Positions 1 to 6,965 of a stretch of 12,947 nt of DNA are shown here, one piece after another; within the stretch, counting starts at the first letter, position 1; each line of letters begins with the position of its first letter. The notes beneath the pieces were generated by a model. That model was not told the origin of the DNA. It worked only from the letters and a program-made list of their open reading frames with translations, and searched no databases. Both the position numbers and the translations under genes were made by a program. The stretch is from an uncultured Bacteroidales bacterium (GTDB taxonomy: Bacteria > Bacteroidota > Bacteroidia > Bacteroidales > UBA932). The stretch is taken from NCBI GenBank assembly GCA_946405645.1, contig CAMJHW010000029.1, forward strand, positions 1-12,947, in the 5' to 3' direction.

Positions 1-821
1 AGCACCGGAGTGTCGTACAGTGTCGAAGAGTTGAAGACCGTATCGGCATTCTCCTCGAAGGGGAAGATGTTGAGGGTCTCGCCGCGGCGGACGCCGGGCC
101 AGAGCATAAGGGTGCGCTCGGGCGAGATGCCGCGGGTGCGGTTGTCACGCACGATGCGGCGGAGCAGACGCTTGTCGGTGGTGGAATTGTGCACTTTCTC
201 GCCCCCGGGAAGGGCGGAGAGTGAAGAAATGTAGATACGGAAAATACGGTCCTGGTCAACCGTAGCGGTAAGTGCGGGATTCAGCGCATGGATACCTTCC
301 ATGAAGAGGATGTCATTGTCCCCCAGCTTCATCCTCCTGCTCTCGTCCATCACGGTCTTGCCTTCCTGGAAGTTGTACTTTGGGATGATGACTTCCTTGC
401 CGGCCAGGAGGTCGTTCAGGTTGGAGTCGAGCAGCTCGATGTTCATCGCCCCCAGCGACTCGAAGTCGTATTCGCCCTTCTCGTCTCTCGGGGTCTGGTC
501 GCGCGGCACGAAATAGTTGTCCAGCTCGATGACCTTCGGAGAGAGGCCGAGCACCCGGCACTGCTGCGCGATGCGCAGCGACGACGAAGTCTTGCCGCTG
601 GACGACGGTCCGGAGATCATGACGATGCGCGACACGTGACGGCGCCAGTAGATCTGGTTGGCCATTCCGGCGTACTTGCGCTCCTGACGGGCTTCGCAGA
701 GGTTGATGAGCTCGATGCCTTTGCCTTCGGCAAGGGTCTGGTTGAGTTTGTCGAGGTTGTCGATGCCTATGGCCTCGCACCAGTCGCGGTACTCCTGCCT
801 GGCGGCTTCAATCTTTGTCAT
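1..821 (-). CDS. Uridine-kinase-type nucleoside kinase (PRK/Udk family), 3' end cut by window
   Basis: P-loop kinase expected to phosphorylate a nucleoside such as uridine or cytidine in pyrimidine salvage in the cytoplasm. My translation of the reverse strand is open from the ATG at 821-819 to the window edge, giving 273 residues. Visible motifs: P-loop GPSSSGKT (71-78), the substrate-side ELDNYF (99-104), EGIHALNP (175-182) and the LID-like RRIVRDNRTRG (221-231), followed by the FNSS segment typical of the family. Residues 1-65 are a helical linker. Homologues I know in Bacteroidota and Firmicutes are about 550 residues, with TGS and threonyl-tRNA-synthetase-editing-like domains before the kinase; here uvrA occupies that space, so this looks like the kinase half only. 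The start codon overlaps the uvrA stop as ATGA, which suggests translational coupling, with GGAAA just upstream as a possible ribosome site. Substrate is inferred from family only. Confidence 0.85.
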   Translation of the reverse strand, partial: MTKIEAARQEYRDWCEAIGIDNLDKLNQTLAEGKGIELINLCEARQERKYAGMANQIYWRRHVSRIVMISGPSSSGKTSSSLRIAQQCRVLGLSPKVIELDNYFVPRDQTPRDEKGEYDFESLGAMNIELLDSNLNDLLAGKEVIIPKYNFQEGKTVMDESRRMKLGDNDILFMEGIHALNPALTATVDQDRIFRIYISSLSALPGGEKVHNSTTDKRLLRRIVRDNRTRGISPERTLMLWPGVRRGETLNIFPFEENADTVFNSSTLYDTPV

Positions 822-3574
822 AGTATTTCCTTTAAATAATTTCCCGTTACGGAGTCCCGGTCGGCGGCCACCTCTTCGGGCGTGCCGCAGGAGACTATGG
901 TGCCTCCCCTGGCTCCCCCTTCCGGTCCCATGTCTATCAAGTAGTCGACGCTCTTCAGGACGTCGAGGTTGTGTTCGATGATGATGACGGTATTGCCCTG
1001 TTCCACGAGCTTGCCCAGGACGTCGAGCAGGACCTTGATGTCCTCGAAGTGCAGCCCCGTCGTGGGTTCGTCGAGGACGTACAAGGTGTTGCCGGTGCCC
1101 TTCTTGAAGAGCTCGGCGGCAAGCTTCATGCGCTGGCTCTCGCCGCCGGACAGGGTCACGGCGGACTGCCCGAGGTGGACGTAGCCGAGGCCGACGTCCA
1201 CGAGGGCCTGAAGCTTCTGCGCTATGCGCGGGATGCCCTTGAAGAACTCGTAGGCCTCGCAGATGGGCATTTCGAGCACGTCATTGATGTTCTTTCCCTT
1301 GTATTTGACCGCAAGGGTGTCTTCCTTGTAGCGGTGGCCGCGGCACTGGTCGCAGACGACGTTGACCGAAGGTAGGAAGTTCATCTCGATGACCTTGATG
1401 CCCGCGCCCTTGCATTCCTCGCAGCGTCCGCCGGGGACGTTGAACGAGAAACGCCCGGCCTTGAAGCCGCGGACCTTGGCGTCCGGAGTGTCCTCGAAAA
1501 GAGCCCGTATGTCGTTGAAAACGCCGGTGAAAGTGGCCGGATTGGAGCGAGGAGTGCGTCCTATAGGCCCCTGGTCCACTTCGATGAGCTTGTCGATATT
1601 CTTTATGCCGACGATCTCTCGGTGCGGCAGCGGCTTGAGCTTGGAGCGATAGAACTTGTTCTTGAGCACCGGCACGAGAGTCTCGTTCACGAGACTGGAC
1701 TTGCCGCTGCCGCTGACGCCGGCGACGCCGATGAAGCATCCCAGAGGGAAGTCGACGTCGAGGTTCTTCAAGTTGTTGCCGCTCGCGCCGCGCACGCCGA
1801 GCGTCAGGCCATTCCCGCGCCTCCGCATCTTCGGAACCGGTATCGAGTCCTCCCCCGCCAGATACTTCAGCGTCGTGGACTCAGCCAGAAAGCTTCCGCT
1901 GCCGGAGACCGGGCCGCTGTAGCAGATGCGGCCGCCCTCCTCTCCGGCGCCCGGGCCGACGTCGACGAGCCAGTCGGCTGAGAGCATCGTCTCGAGGTCG
2001 TGCTCGACGACGATGACGGTATTGCCCTCGTCGCGCAGAGTCTTCAGCGAAGCTATGAGCTTGCGGTTGTCGCGCTGGTGCAGGCCGATGGACGGCTCGT
2101 CCAGGATGTAGATGACGTTGACCAGCTTGGAACCGATCTGCGTCGCCAGCCTGATGCGCTGGCTCTCGCCGCCGGACAGCGAACCTGTCGGACGGTCCAG
2201 GGACAGGTATTCCAGGCCGACATCCATCAGGAAGTCGACCCTGTCGGTCAGCTCCTTCAGGATGTCCCGGGCGATGGCGCGCTCCTTGTCGGAGAACTTC
2301 TCCGGCAGGGAAGCCAGCCATCGCTGCAGCTCTGAGATCTCCATCGCGGAGACTTCCGAGATGGTCTTGCCGTCTATCTTGAAGTACTGTGTGTTCTCGT
2401 TGAGACGGGTCCCGTGGCAAACGGGGCACACGATCTTGTCGTCGATATCCTCGACGACTCCGTCCCAGCCCACCATCTCGCTCTGAGCGCCGTCGCCGAT
2501 GCGGAAGAGCTCGTCCGAACCATAGACCAACAGGGATACGGCCTCGTCCGGGATCTCCTCTATCGGAGCGAACAGGGAGAAGTCGTGCTTGCGGGCGATG
2601 GCGCGCACGACATCGTATTTGCGGTTCTCGCGGAGCTTGCCCAGCGGGACTATGCCGCCGTTCGCGATGCTCACGCTGCGGTCCGGCACGATCGTGTCCA
2701 TGTTCACGTCCACGATCATTCCCAGACCCTTGCAGTGCGGGCAATAGCCCTCCGGCGAATTGAAGGAGAACGAGTGCGGCGCCGGCTCCTGCAGCGAGAT
2801 GCCGCTGTCGGGATCGACCAGATGCTTGGAATAATGCTGGAGCTCTCCCGTCTCCATGTCCAGCAGCGCCAAGGCGCCCTTGCCCATGTTCAGGGCGTTG
2901 ACTACGGAGTCGCGGATGCGCTTGGCATCCCCGGCTCCGGGCTTCAGCTTGTCCACGACAAGCTCGATGAAATGCCCCTTGTAGCGATCCAGGGCGTCCA
3001 CCTCATTCAGCGGAACAATCTCCCCGTCTATGCGCACCTGCGCGAATCCGCGCTTGCGGAGTTGCTCGAAGAGCTCGCGGTAGTGGCCCTTGCGGCCACG
3101 CACGAGAGGAGCCAGCAGGATGCACTTGCGTCCCTCGTAGTTGGACATTATCAGATCGACTATCTGCGCGTCGCTGTACTTGACCATCTCCCGTCCGGTG
3201 ACGGGAGAATATGCCCGCGAGGCGCGGGCGTACAGCAGGCGCAGGAAGTCGTAAATCTCGGTGATGGTGCCGACGGTGGAACGGGGATTGCCAACCGTGG
3301 TCTTCTGCTCGATGGCGATGATGGGGCTCAGGCCGGTGATGTTCTCGACCTCGGGTTTCTCCAATATCCCCATGAAATGCTTGGCATAAGGAGAGAGGGT
3401 GTTCATATACCTCCTCTGGCCCTCGGCATAGAGAGTGTCGAACGCCAATGACGACTTGCCGCTGCCGCTGAGGCCGGTTACGACCACGAACTTGCGGCGC
3501 GGGATGGTGACATCCGCGTTCTTGAGGTTGTGCGCCTTGGCGCCTTCTATGACTATGAAGTCCTCCTTATCCAT
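818..3574 (-). CDS. uvrA: Excinuclease ABC subunit A (UvrA)
   Basis: Damage-recognition ATPase of nucleotide excision repair; it dimerises, scans DNA and loads UvrB. The 918-residue protein is essentially full length (E. coli about 940). Two ABC ATPase halves are intact: Walker A GLSGSGKS (34-41) and GVSGSGKS (619-626), and signatures LSGGESQR near 466 and 808, each followed by ILDEP or VLDEP Walker B. Zinc ligands are present at C383/C386 and as a full four-cysteine module C718/C721/C741/C744. In the first zinc module only the second pair (C278/C281) remains; the positions of the first pair hold D254 and S257. The gene lies in a leftward unit: its start overlaps the upstream hydrolase by 8 bases and its TGA overlaps the downstream kinase start. 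The LexA-type operator usual in enterobacteria was not seen. Identification is secure; whether this is the main UvrA or a second paralogue of the genome cannot be told. Confidence 0.97.
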   Translation of the reverse strand: MDKEDFIVIEGAKAHNLKNADVTIPRRKFVVVTGLSGSGKSSLAFDTLYAEGQRRYMNTLSPYAKHFMGILEKPEVENITGLSPIIAIEQKTTVGNPRSTVGTITEIYDFLRLLYARASRAYSPVTGREMVKYSDAQIVDLIMSNYEGRKCILLAPLVRGRKGHYRELFEQLRKRGFAQVRIDGEIVPLNEVDALDRYKGHFIELVVDKLKPGAGDAKRIRDSVVNALNMGKGALALLDMETGELQHYSKHLVDPDSGISLQEPAPHSFSFNSPEGYCPHCKGLGMIVDVNMDTIVPDRSVSIANGGIVPLGKLRENRKYDVVRAIARKHDFSLFAPIEEIPDEAVSLLVYGSDELFRIGDGAQSEMVGWDGVVEDIDDKIVCPVCHGTRLNENTQYFKIDGKTISEVSAMEISELQRWLASLPEKFSDKERAIARDILKELTDRVDFLMDVGLEYLSLDRPTGSLSGGESQRIRLATQIGSKLVNVIYILDEPSIGLHQRDNRKLIASLKTLRDEGNTVIVVEHDLETMLSADWLVDVGPGAGEEGGRICYSGPVSGSGSFLAESTTLKYLAGEDSIPVPKMRRRGNGLTLGVRGASGNNLKNLDVDFPLGCFIGVAGVSGSGKSSLVNETLVPVLKNKFYRSKLKPLPHREIVGIKNIDKLIEVDQGPIGRTPRSNPATFTGVFNDIRALFEDTPDAKVRGFKAGRFSFNVPGGRCEECKGAGIKVIEMNFLPSVNVVCDQCRGHRYKEDTLAVKYKGKNINDVLEMPICEAYEFFKGIPRIAQKLQALVDVGLGYVHLGQSAVTLSGGESQRMKLAAELFKKGTGNTLYVLDEPTTGLHFEDIKVLLDVLGKLVEQGNTVIIIEHNLDVLKSVDYLIDMGPEGGARGGTIVSCGTPEEVAADRDSVTGNYLKEIL

Positions 3575-4268
3575 TCAACTCTATCCCGTCTGCGTCCCAG
3601 TCGATGCCGTCCTGTTCCTTCTCCCCCCAGGGCTCGAGGAAAGGATTGTGAGTGCGCTCGTCGCTGATGGTCGTCGGCCGGCCATGGCCGGGGATGACCG
3701 TCGTGTCGCCGTCCAGACCCATAAGCTTGTCCATGATGGATACTATGAGTTTGCCATAATCCCCTCCGTGTAGGTCCGTACGCCCTATCGAACCTGCGAA
3801 AAGCGTGTCTCCGCTGAAAAAGAGCTTCTCGTCACGGCAGTAGAAGCTCAACCCTCCTTTGGTGTGCCCCGGAGTGGCTATAACTTCCCACTTCCTTCCC
3901 ACAGCATCTATGACGTCGCCGTCGACCGCGTCGACAGTGTCGAACGCCGGGTCTGGGTGTTCGCCGTAAGGGGCGGCCATCTCCTTCGCCATTCCTATGA
4001 GCTCAACATCCTCGGGGTGCATGTACACCGGGATATTGCCGAAAGCGTCCAGGCAGCGGTTCACGCCGAAGATATGGTCGAAATGACCGTGGGTTATGAA
4101 GATCGCTTCCAGACGGAGCCCTTCCCTGCCGATGAAGTCCGCGAAAGGTGCAAACTCCTGCCCGTCAATGAAACCGGGATCCACCACGATTGCGCCACCC
4201 CCTTCATAGGCTACCCAGCAGTTCTCGTGGAACACGGGGTTGCAGCGGAAATATTCAAGCTTAAGCAT
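3567..4268 (-). CDS. Metallo-beta-lactamase-fold hydrolase, glyoxalase II-like
   Basis: Predicted cytoplasmic metal-dependent hydrolase of the YcbL/glyoxalase II branch of the MBL superfamily. These enzymes typically hydrolyse thioesters such as S-lactoylglutathione, but the substrate here is unknown and glutathione is often lacking in this phylum. The binuclear metal site is complete: HGHFDH (60-65), H135 in PGHTKGG, D154 in SGDTLF and H195 in PGHG. The 233 residues include an acidic tail after about residue 210 (EKEQDGIDWDADG) longer than in the roughly 210-residue relatives. The last codons overlap the start of uvrA by 8 bases, so the two are probably co-translated. It is the first gene of the leftward unit, with a promoter-like box at 4289-4296. 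A beta-lactamase role is unlikely, as there is no signal peptide. Confidence 0.9.
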   Translation of the reverse strand: MLKLEYFRCNPVFHENCWVAYEGGGAIVVDPGFIDGQEFAPFADFIGREGLRLEAIFITHGHFDHIFGVNRCLDAFGNIPVYMHPEDVELIGMAKEMAAPYGEHPDPAFDTVDAVDGDVIDAVGRKWEVIATPGHTKGGLSFYCRDEKLFFSGDTLFAGSIGRTDLHGGDYGKLIVSIMDKLMGLDGDTTVIPGHGRPTTISDERTHNPFLEPWGEKEQDGIDWDADGIELNG

Positions 4269-4288
4269 CGAAAAACAAAACTAACTCA

Positions 4289-4296
4289 CAAAAATA
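4289..4296 (-). promoter_or_regulatory. Putative -7 box for the MBL hydrolase-uvrA-kinase unit
   Basis: On the reverse strand this reads TATTTTTG, matching the Bacteroidota -7 consensus TAnnTTTG. It lies 20 bases before the hydrolase ATG, which would give a leader of about 15 bases. I do not see a convincing TTTG at the -33 position, and the surroundings are A/T-rich, so this is a moderate call. Confidence 0.45.
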
Positions 4297-4310
4297 AGAA
4301 AAACCTTTAG

Positions 4311-4318
4311 TAAATTTG
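4311..4318 (+). promoter_or_regulatory. Putative -7 box for the first deoxynucleoside kinase
   Basis: TAAATTTG matches TAnnTTTG and sits 27 bases before the ATG at 4346. It lies back to back with the opposite-strand box at 4289-4296, so the 77-base gap would be a compact divergent promoter. No clear -33 TTTG is visible. Confidence 0.5.
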
Positions 4319-4345
4319 TGCTGATAACCGAAAAACCCTCCCGAC

Positions 4346-4963
4346 ATGCACATAGGAATAGCCGGTAACATCGGCAGCGGCAAGACCACTCTCACCAGCA
4401 TGCTGGCCGAGCACTATGGCTGGACCCCTAAATACGAGGCCGTCAGCTACAATCCTTATCTGGAGGACTACTACAAGGATATCCCCCGCTGGTCCTACAA
4501 TCTCGAGACCTACTTCCTCGCCCAGCGTTTCAAGGACGTGCTCGAGATCGCCAACAGCGAGGACACCATCATCCAGGACCGTACCATCTTCGAGGGAGTC
4601 TATATCTTCGTCGCCAACAACAAAGCTCTCGGAAATCTCTCGGAGAGGGATTACAACACCTTCATGGAGCTGTTCCAGCTCATGATGTCCATGGTCAAGC
4701 TGCCCGACCTGCTGATCTATCTCAAATCCTCCGTACCGCACCTTGTGTCGCAGATCCAGAAGAGGGGAAGGGACTACGAGCAGAGCATCAGCCTGGAGTA
4801 TCTGGCCGGCCTGAACGCCCGTTACGACGAGTGGATAGCCGGTTACAAGGGCAACGTCCTGGTCATCGACGCGGACAACCTCGATTTCAAGAACCGTCCC
4901 GAGGACTTTTCCTTCATCACGGACAAGATCGACGCCGCGTTGTTCGGGCTTTTCCCCGAATAA
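4346..4963 (+). CDS. Deoxynucleoside kinase, paralogue 1 (variant base pocket)
   Basis: Member of the dCK/dGK/dAK family, which phosphorylates deoxynucleosides to 5'-monophosphates in salvage. Its 205 residues carry the P-loop GNIGSGKTT (7-15), the general-base glutamate E31 (EAV, matching EPV of dCK), the DRT motif D78-R79-T80 and the arginine-rich LID QKRGRDYE (138-145). By motif alignment to human dCK, the conserved base-binding glutamine (Q97 in dCK) is replaced by E54, and the position of dCK D133 is G84; R61 matches dCK R104. The tandem neighbour keeps Q and D at these places. It aligns without gaps to that neighbour, with 138 of 205 residues identical by hand count. I infer a different substrate from its partner, perhaps a pyrimidine, since small residues at the D133 position occur in thymidine-accepting kinases. 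The gene has its own promoter-like box upstream. Confidence 0.92.
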   Translation: MHIGIAGNIGSGKTTLTSMLAEHYGWTPKYEAVSYNPYLEDYYKDIPRWSYNLETYFLAQRFKDVLEIANSEDTIIQDRTIFEGVYIFVANNKALGNLSERDYNTFMELFQLMMSMVKLPDLLIYLKSSVPHLVSQIQKRGRDYEQSISLEYLAGLNARYDEWIAGYKGNVLVIDADNLDFKNRPEDFSFITDKIDAALFGLFPE

Positions 4964-4966
4964 TCG

Positions 4967-4974
4967 TATATTTG
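4967..4974 (+). promoter_or_regulatory. Putative -7 box between the two deoxynucleoside kinases
   Basis: TATATTTG matches TAnnTTTG in the 35-base gap between the two kinase genes, 24 bases before the second ATG. A degenerate TTCG lies 20 bases upstream (4943-4946) at the place of a -33 box. If active, it would let the second kinase, rdgB and recO be expressed apart from the first kinase. Confidence 0.5.
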
Positions 4975-4998
4975 TGAAAACATCTAAATCTTGACAAC

Positions 4999-5616
4999 AT
5001 GCATATCGCAGTCGCCGGAAATATCGGAAGCGGCAAGACCACGCTGACCAAGATGCTCGCCGCCCATTACGGCTGGACACCGAAATTCGAGTCGGTGGAC
5101 TACAACCCTTATCTTGCCGATTATTACGAGGATATGGAACGCTGGTCCTTCAACCTCCAGATCTACTTCCTCAACAAGCGCTTCAAGGACGTGGTGGACA
5201 TCTCCAAGACCGACGAGATCATCATCCAGGACAGGACCATCTACGAGGACGCCCGCATCTTCGCGCCGAACCTCCACGCGATGGGCCTGATGAGCACCCG
5301 CGACTTCGAGAACTATTCCGACCTCTTCGACCTGATGATGTCGATGGTCAATCCGCCGGACCTGCTGATCTACCTTAAGTCCTCGATCCCCAACCTCGTC
5401 GCCCAGATCCAGAAGCGCGGCAGGGAGTACGAGAAAGGCATCCGCATCGACTACCTCACCGGTCTCAACGAGCGTTATGACGAGTGGATCGCCGGCTACA
5501 AAGGCAACCTCTTGGTGGTGGACGCCGACAACGTCAAGTTCGCCAACCGTCCCGAAGACTTCGAGAAGGTCACCGACATGATCGACGCCAAGCTCTTCGG
5601 TCTCTTCCCCGGCTAG
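4999..5616 (+). CDS. Deoxynucleoside kinase, paralogue 2 (canonical base pocket)
   Basis: Second 205-residue kinase of the dCK/dGK/dAK family. Motifs: P-loop GNIGSGKTT (7-15), E31 of the ESV segment, D78-R79-T80, and LID QKRGREYE (138-145). It keeps the standard base-recognition set by alignment to dCK: Q54 (dCK Q97), R61 (R104) and D84 (D133) within DRTIYED, a form I associate with bacterial dAK/dGK and with dCK/dGK. Purine deoxynucleosides or deoxycytidine are therefore the likely substrates (inference). Divergence from the first paralogue is concentrated at residues 81-111, which follow the DRT motif and flank the substrate site, while the P-loop, LID and residues 161-170 are nearly invariant. 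It is followed after 9 bases by rdgB and is probably cotranscribed with rdgB and recO. In Lactobacillus, adjacent dAK and dGK form a heterodimer; the same could hold for this pair. Confidence 0.93.
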   Translation: MHIAVAGNIGSGKTTLTKMLAAHYGWTPKFESVDYNPYLADYYEDMERWSFNLQIYFLNKRFKDVVDISKTDEIIIQDRTIYEDARIFAPNLHAMGLMSTRDFENYSDLFDLMMSMVNPPDLLIYLKSSIPNLVAQIQKRGREYEKGIRIDYLTGLNERYDEWIAGYKGNLLVVDADNVKFANRPEDFEKVTDMIDAKLFGLFPG

Positions 5617-5625
5617 CCCATCAAG

Positions 5626-6237
5626 ATGAAAATCATTTTCGCTACGGGAAACAAAGGGAAGCTCCGCGAAGCCGCTGAGATCCTCGGCGGGGGCTTCGCC
5701 CTGCTGAGCCCCGCCGACATGGACATCACCGAAGACATCGCGGAGACGGGGGATACCCTGCTGGAGAACTCCGTCATAAAAGCCAACTACATCTACGCAC
5801 GGACGGGGATGGACTGCTTCGCCGATGACACGGGGCTCGAAGTGGACGCCCTCGGGGGCGCGCCTGGCGTGCATTCCGCACGCTACGCGACCGAGGGGCA
5901 CGACTTCGAGGCCAACATCGACAAGCTCCTGACGGAGCTGGCGAAGCATCCCGGCGAGCCCCGCACCGCCCGCTTCCGCAGTGTCGTCACCCTTATCTTC
6001 AAGGGTGAGCATCACTTCTTCGAGGGCACCCTTGAGGGCGTCATCGCCCCGGCACGCCGTGGCGGCAACGGCTTCGGCTACGACCCCGTGTTCATCCCTG
6101 ACGAGTTCCCTGACAACACCGTGGCGGAGCTGGATGACGACACCAAGAACGCCATCTCGCATCGCGGCAAAGCCTTGCGCGCGATGGCGGAATGGCTGCG
6201 TGAAAACGCGGCCGGAGAGATGTCCGCAGAGGCCTGA
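5626..6237 (+). CDS. rdgB: XTP/dITP pyrophosphatase (RdgB/HAM1 family)
   Basis: House-cleaning enzyme that hydrolyses non-canonical purine triphosphates (dITP, XTP, ITP) to monophosphates so that they are not built into nucleic acid. The 203-residue length is normal for the family. Motifs: phosphate-binding TGNKGK (7-12), ETGDTLLENS (40-49), the catalytic ADDTGLEV with D68 (E. coli RdgB D69), GAPGVHSARYA (78-88), the base pocket FGYDPVF (150-156) and ISHRGKAL (177-184). It starts 9 bases after the second dNK and ends 2 bases before recO, so an operon of salvage, pool cleaning and repair is likely. Nothing is missing from the active site. The symbol follows the E. coli name; the alternative MazG-type or Maf-type enzymes are excluded by these motifs. 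Confidence 0.95.
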   Translation: MKIIFATGNKGKLREAAEILGGGFALLSPADMDITEDIAETGDTLLENSVIKANYIYARTGMDCFADDTGLEVDALGGAPGVHSARYATEGHDFEANIDKLLTELAKHPGEPRTARFRSVVTLIFKGEHHFFEGTLEGVIAPARRGGNGFGYDPVFIPDEFPDNTVAELDDDTKNAISHRGKALRAMAEWLRENAAGEMSAEA

Positions 6238-6239
6238 AG

Positions 6240-6887
6240 ATGGATTCCGACCTGATCGTCCTGAACCTCACCAAACTGGGAGAGAATTCCGTAGTCCTGC
6301 ATACGATCAGCCGGGACTACGGACGCAAAAGTTTCGTCATCAAGGTCTCACGCAAGACTCCGATGTCGCAGTTCCTGCCCCTCAACATTCTGGAGGCGGA
6401 CGTGACGGAGAGCACGCGCACAACGCTGTGGCGTGCCGGGCGCGTGACCGTCAAATACCCCCTGACCGGCATCAGGTCCAACATCTACAAGAACACGATG
6501 ACCCTTTTCATGAGCGAGGTCCTATACAGGGCCATCAAGGAGGGTGTGCTCGAGCCCGGACTCTTCGAGTGGCTCGAGCGCAGCATCCTGACCCTGGACG
6601 CCATGGAAAGGGATTTCTCCAACTACCCGCTGCGCTTCCTGACGGATCTCGCAGTGGCGATGGGCTTCAGCCCGTCAGCCGACGCCCTCGCTCCGTTCGC
6701 GGGGCGCTATTATTCCCTCCTGTCGGAGTTCGTCCAGGCCCCTTTCGCCGAGTCTATGCTCATCCCCATGAACGGCGAAGTGCGCAACGCCCTCTCGGAA
6801 ATACTCCTGAAGTACCTCGCCCACCACTCCGAGTCCTCCCTCAACGTCCAGTCCCTCAAAGTCCTGCGCGAGCTCTACGGGGAATGA
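6240..6887 (+). CDS. recO: DNA repair protein RecO
   Basis: Recombination mediator that, with RecR, helps load RecA on SSB-coated DNA and anneals complementary strands in the RecFOR pathway. The 215-residue protein begins with the OB-fold pattern of the family (VLNLTKLGENSVVLHTISRD, then GRKSFVIK) and continues with the conserved LNILEADVTES region and the helical segment IRSNIYKNTMTLFMSEVLYR. It ends in LNVQSLKVLREL, as in Bacteroidota RecO. The cysteine zinc finger of many RecO proteins is absent, which is known in other clades too. It is a little shorter than the roughly 240 residues I expect. The start is 2 bases after rdgB, so coupling is likely. RecO is poorly conserved, but the OB start, the conserved segment and the length together make this call solid. 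Confidence 0.87.
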   Translation: MDSDLIVLNLTKLGENSVVLHTISRDYGRKSFVIKVSRKTPMSQFLPLNILEADVTESTRTTLWRAGRVTVKYPLTGIRSNIYKNTMTLFMSEVLYRAIKEGVLEPGLFEWLERSILTLDAMERDFSNYPLRFLTDLAVAMGFSPSADALAPFAGRYYSLLSEFVQAPFAESMLIPMNGEVRNALSEILLKYLAHHSESSLNVQSLKVLRELYGE

Positions 6888-6898
6888 TTAAAAATGCG

Positions 6899-6906
6899 TA
6901 CATTTG
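6899..6906 (+). promoter_or_regulatory. Putative -7 box for the CtpA protease gene
   Basis: TACATTTG fits TAnnTTTG and lies in the 78-base gap between recO and the ctpA-type gene. It would give a leader of about 50 bases before the ATG at 6966. It overlaps an in-frame upstream ATG at 6894, which argues that the upstream ATG is not the start. No clear -33 TTTG is visible. Confidence 0.45.
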
Positions 6907-6965
6907 TGGAACATTGTTTGCTGGAGGGAGGAATCCGGCAGACAAAGCCTGAAAAGCTGAGAATT

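Noticed and set aside
2414..3451. A 345-codon open frame on the plus strand
   Set aside because: It is antisense to the N-terminal half of uvrA, which is intact, and encodes nothing recognisable.
3567..4268. A beta-lactamase resistance gene
   Set aside because: The metal-site motifs are of the glyoxalase II-like branch, and there is no signal peptide for export.
4984..6162. A 392-codon open frame on the minus strand
   Set aside because: It is antisense to the second dNK and rdgB, whose motifs are complete. A similar 257-codon frame antisense to the first dNK (4307-5080) is rejected for the same reason; their resemblance to each other only mirrors the dNK duplication.
6894..6965. An upstream in-frame ATG that would lengthen the CtpA protease by 24 residues
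   Set aside because: It would put polar residues before the signal peptide, and it overlaps the promoter-like TACATTTG box, so it would probably not be transcribed whole.
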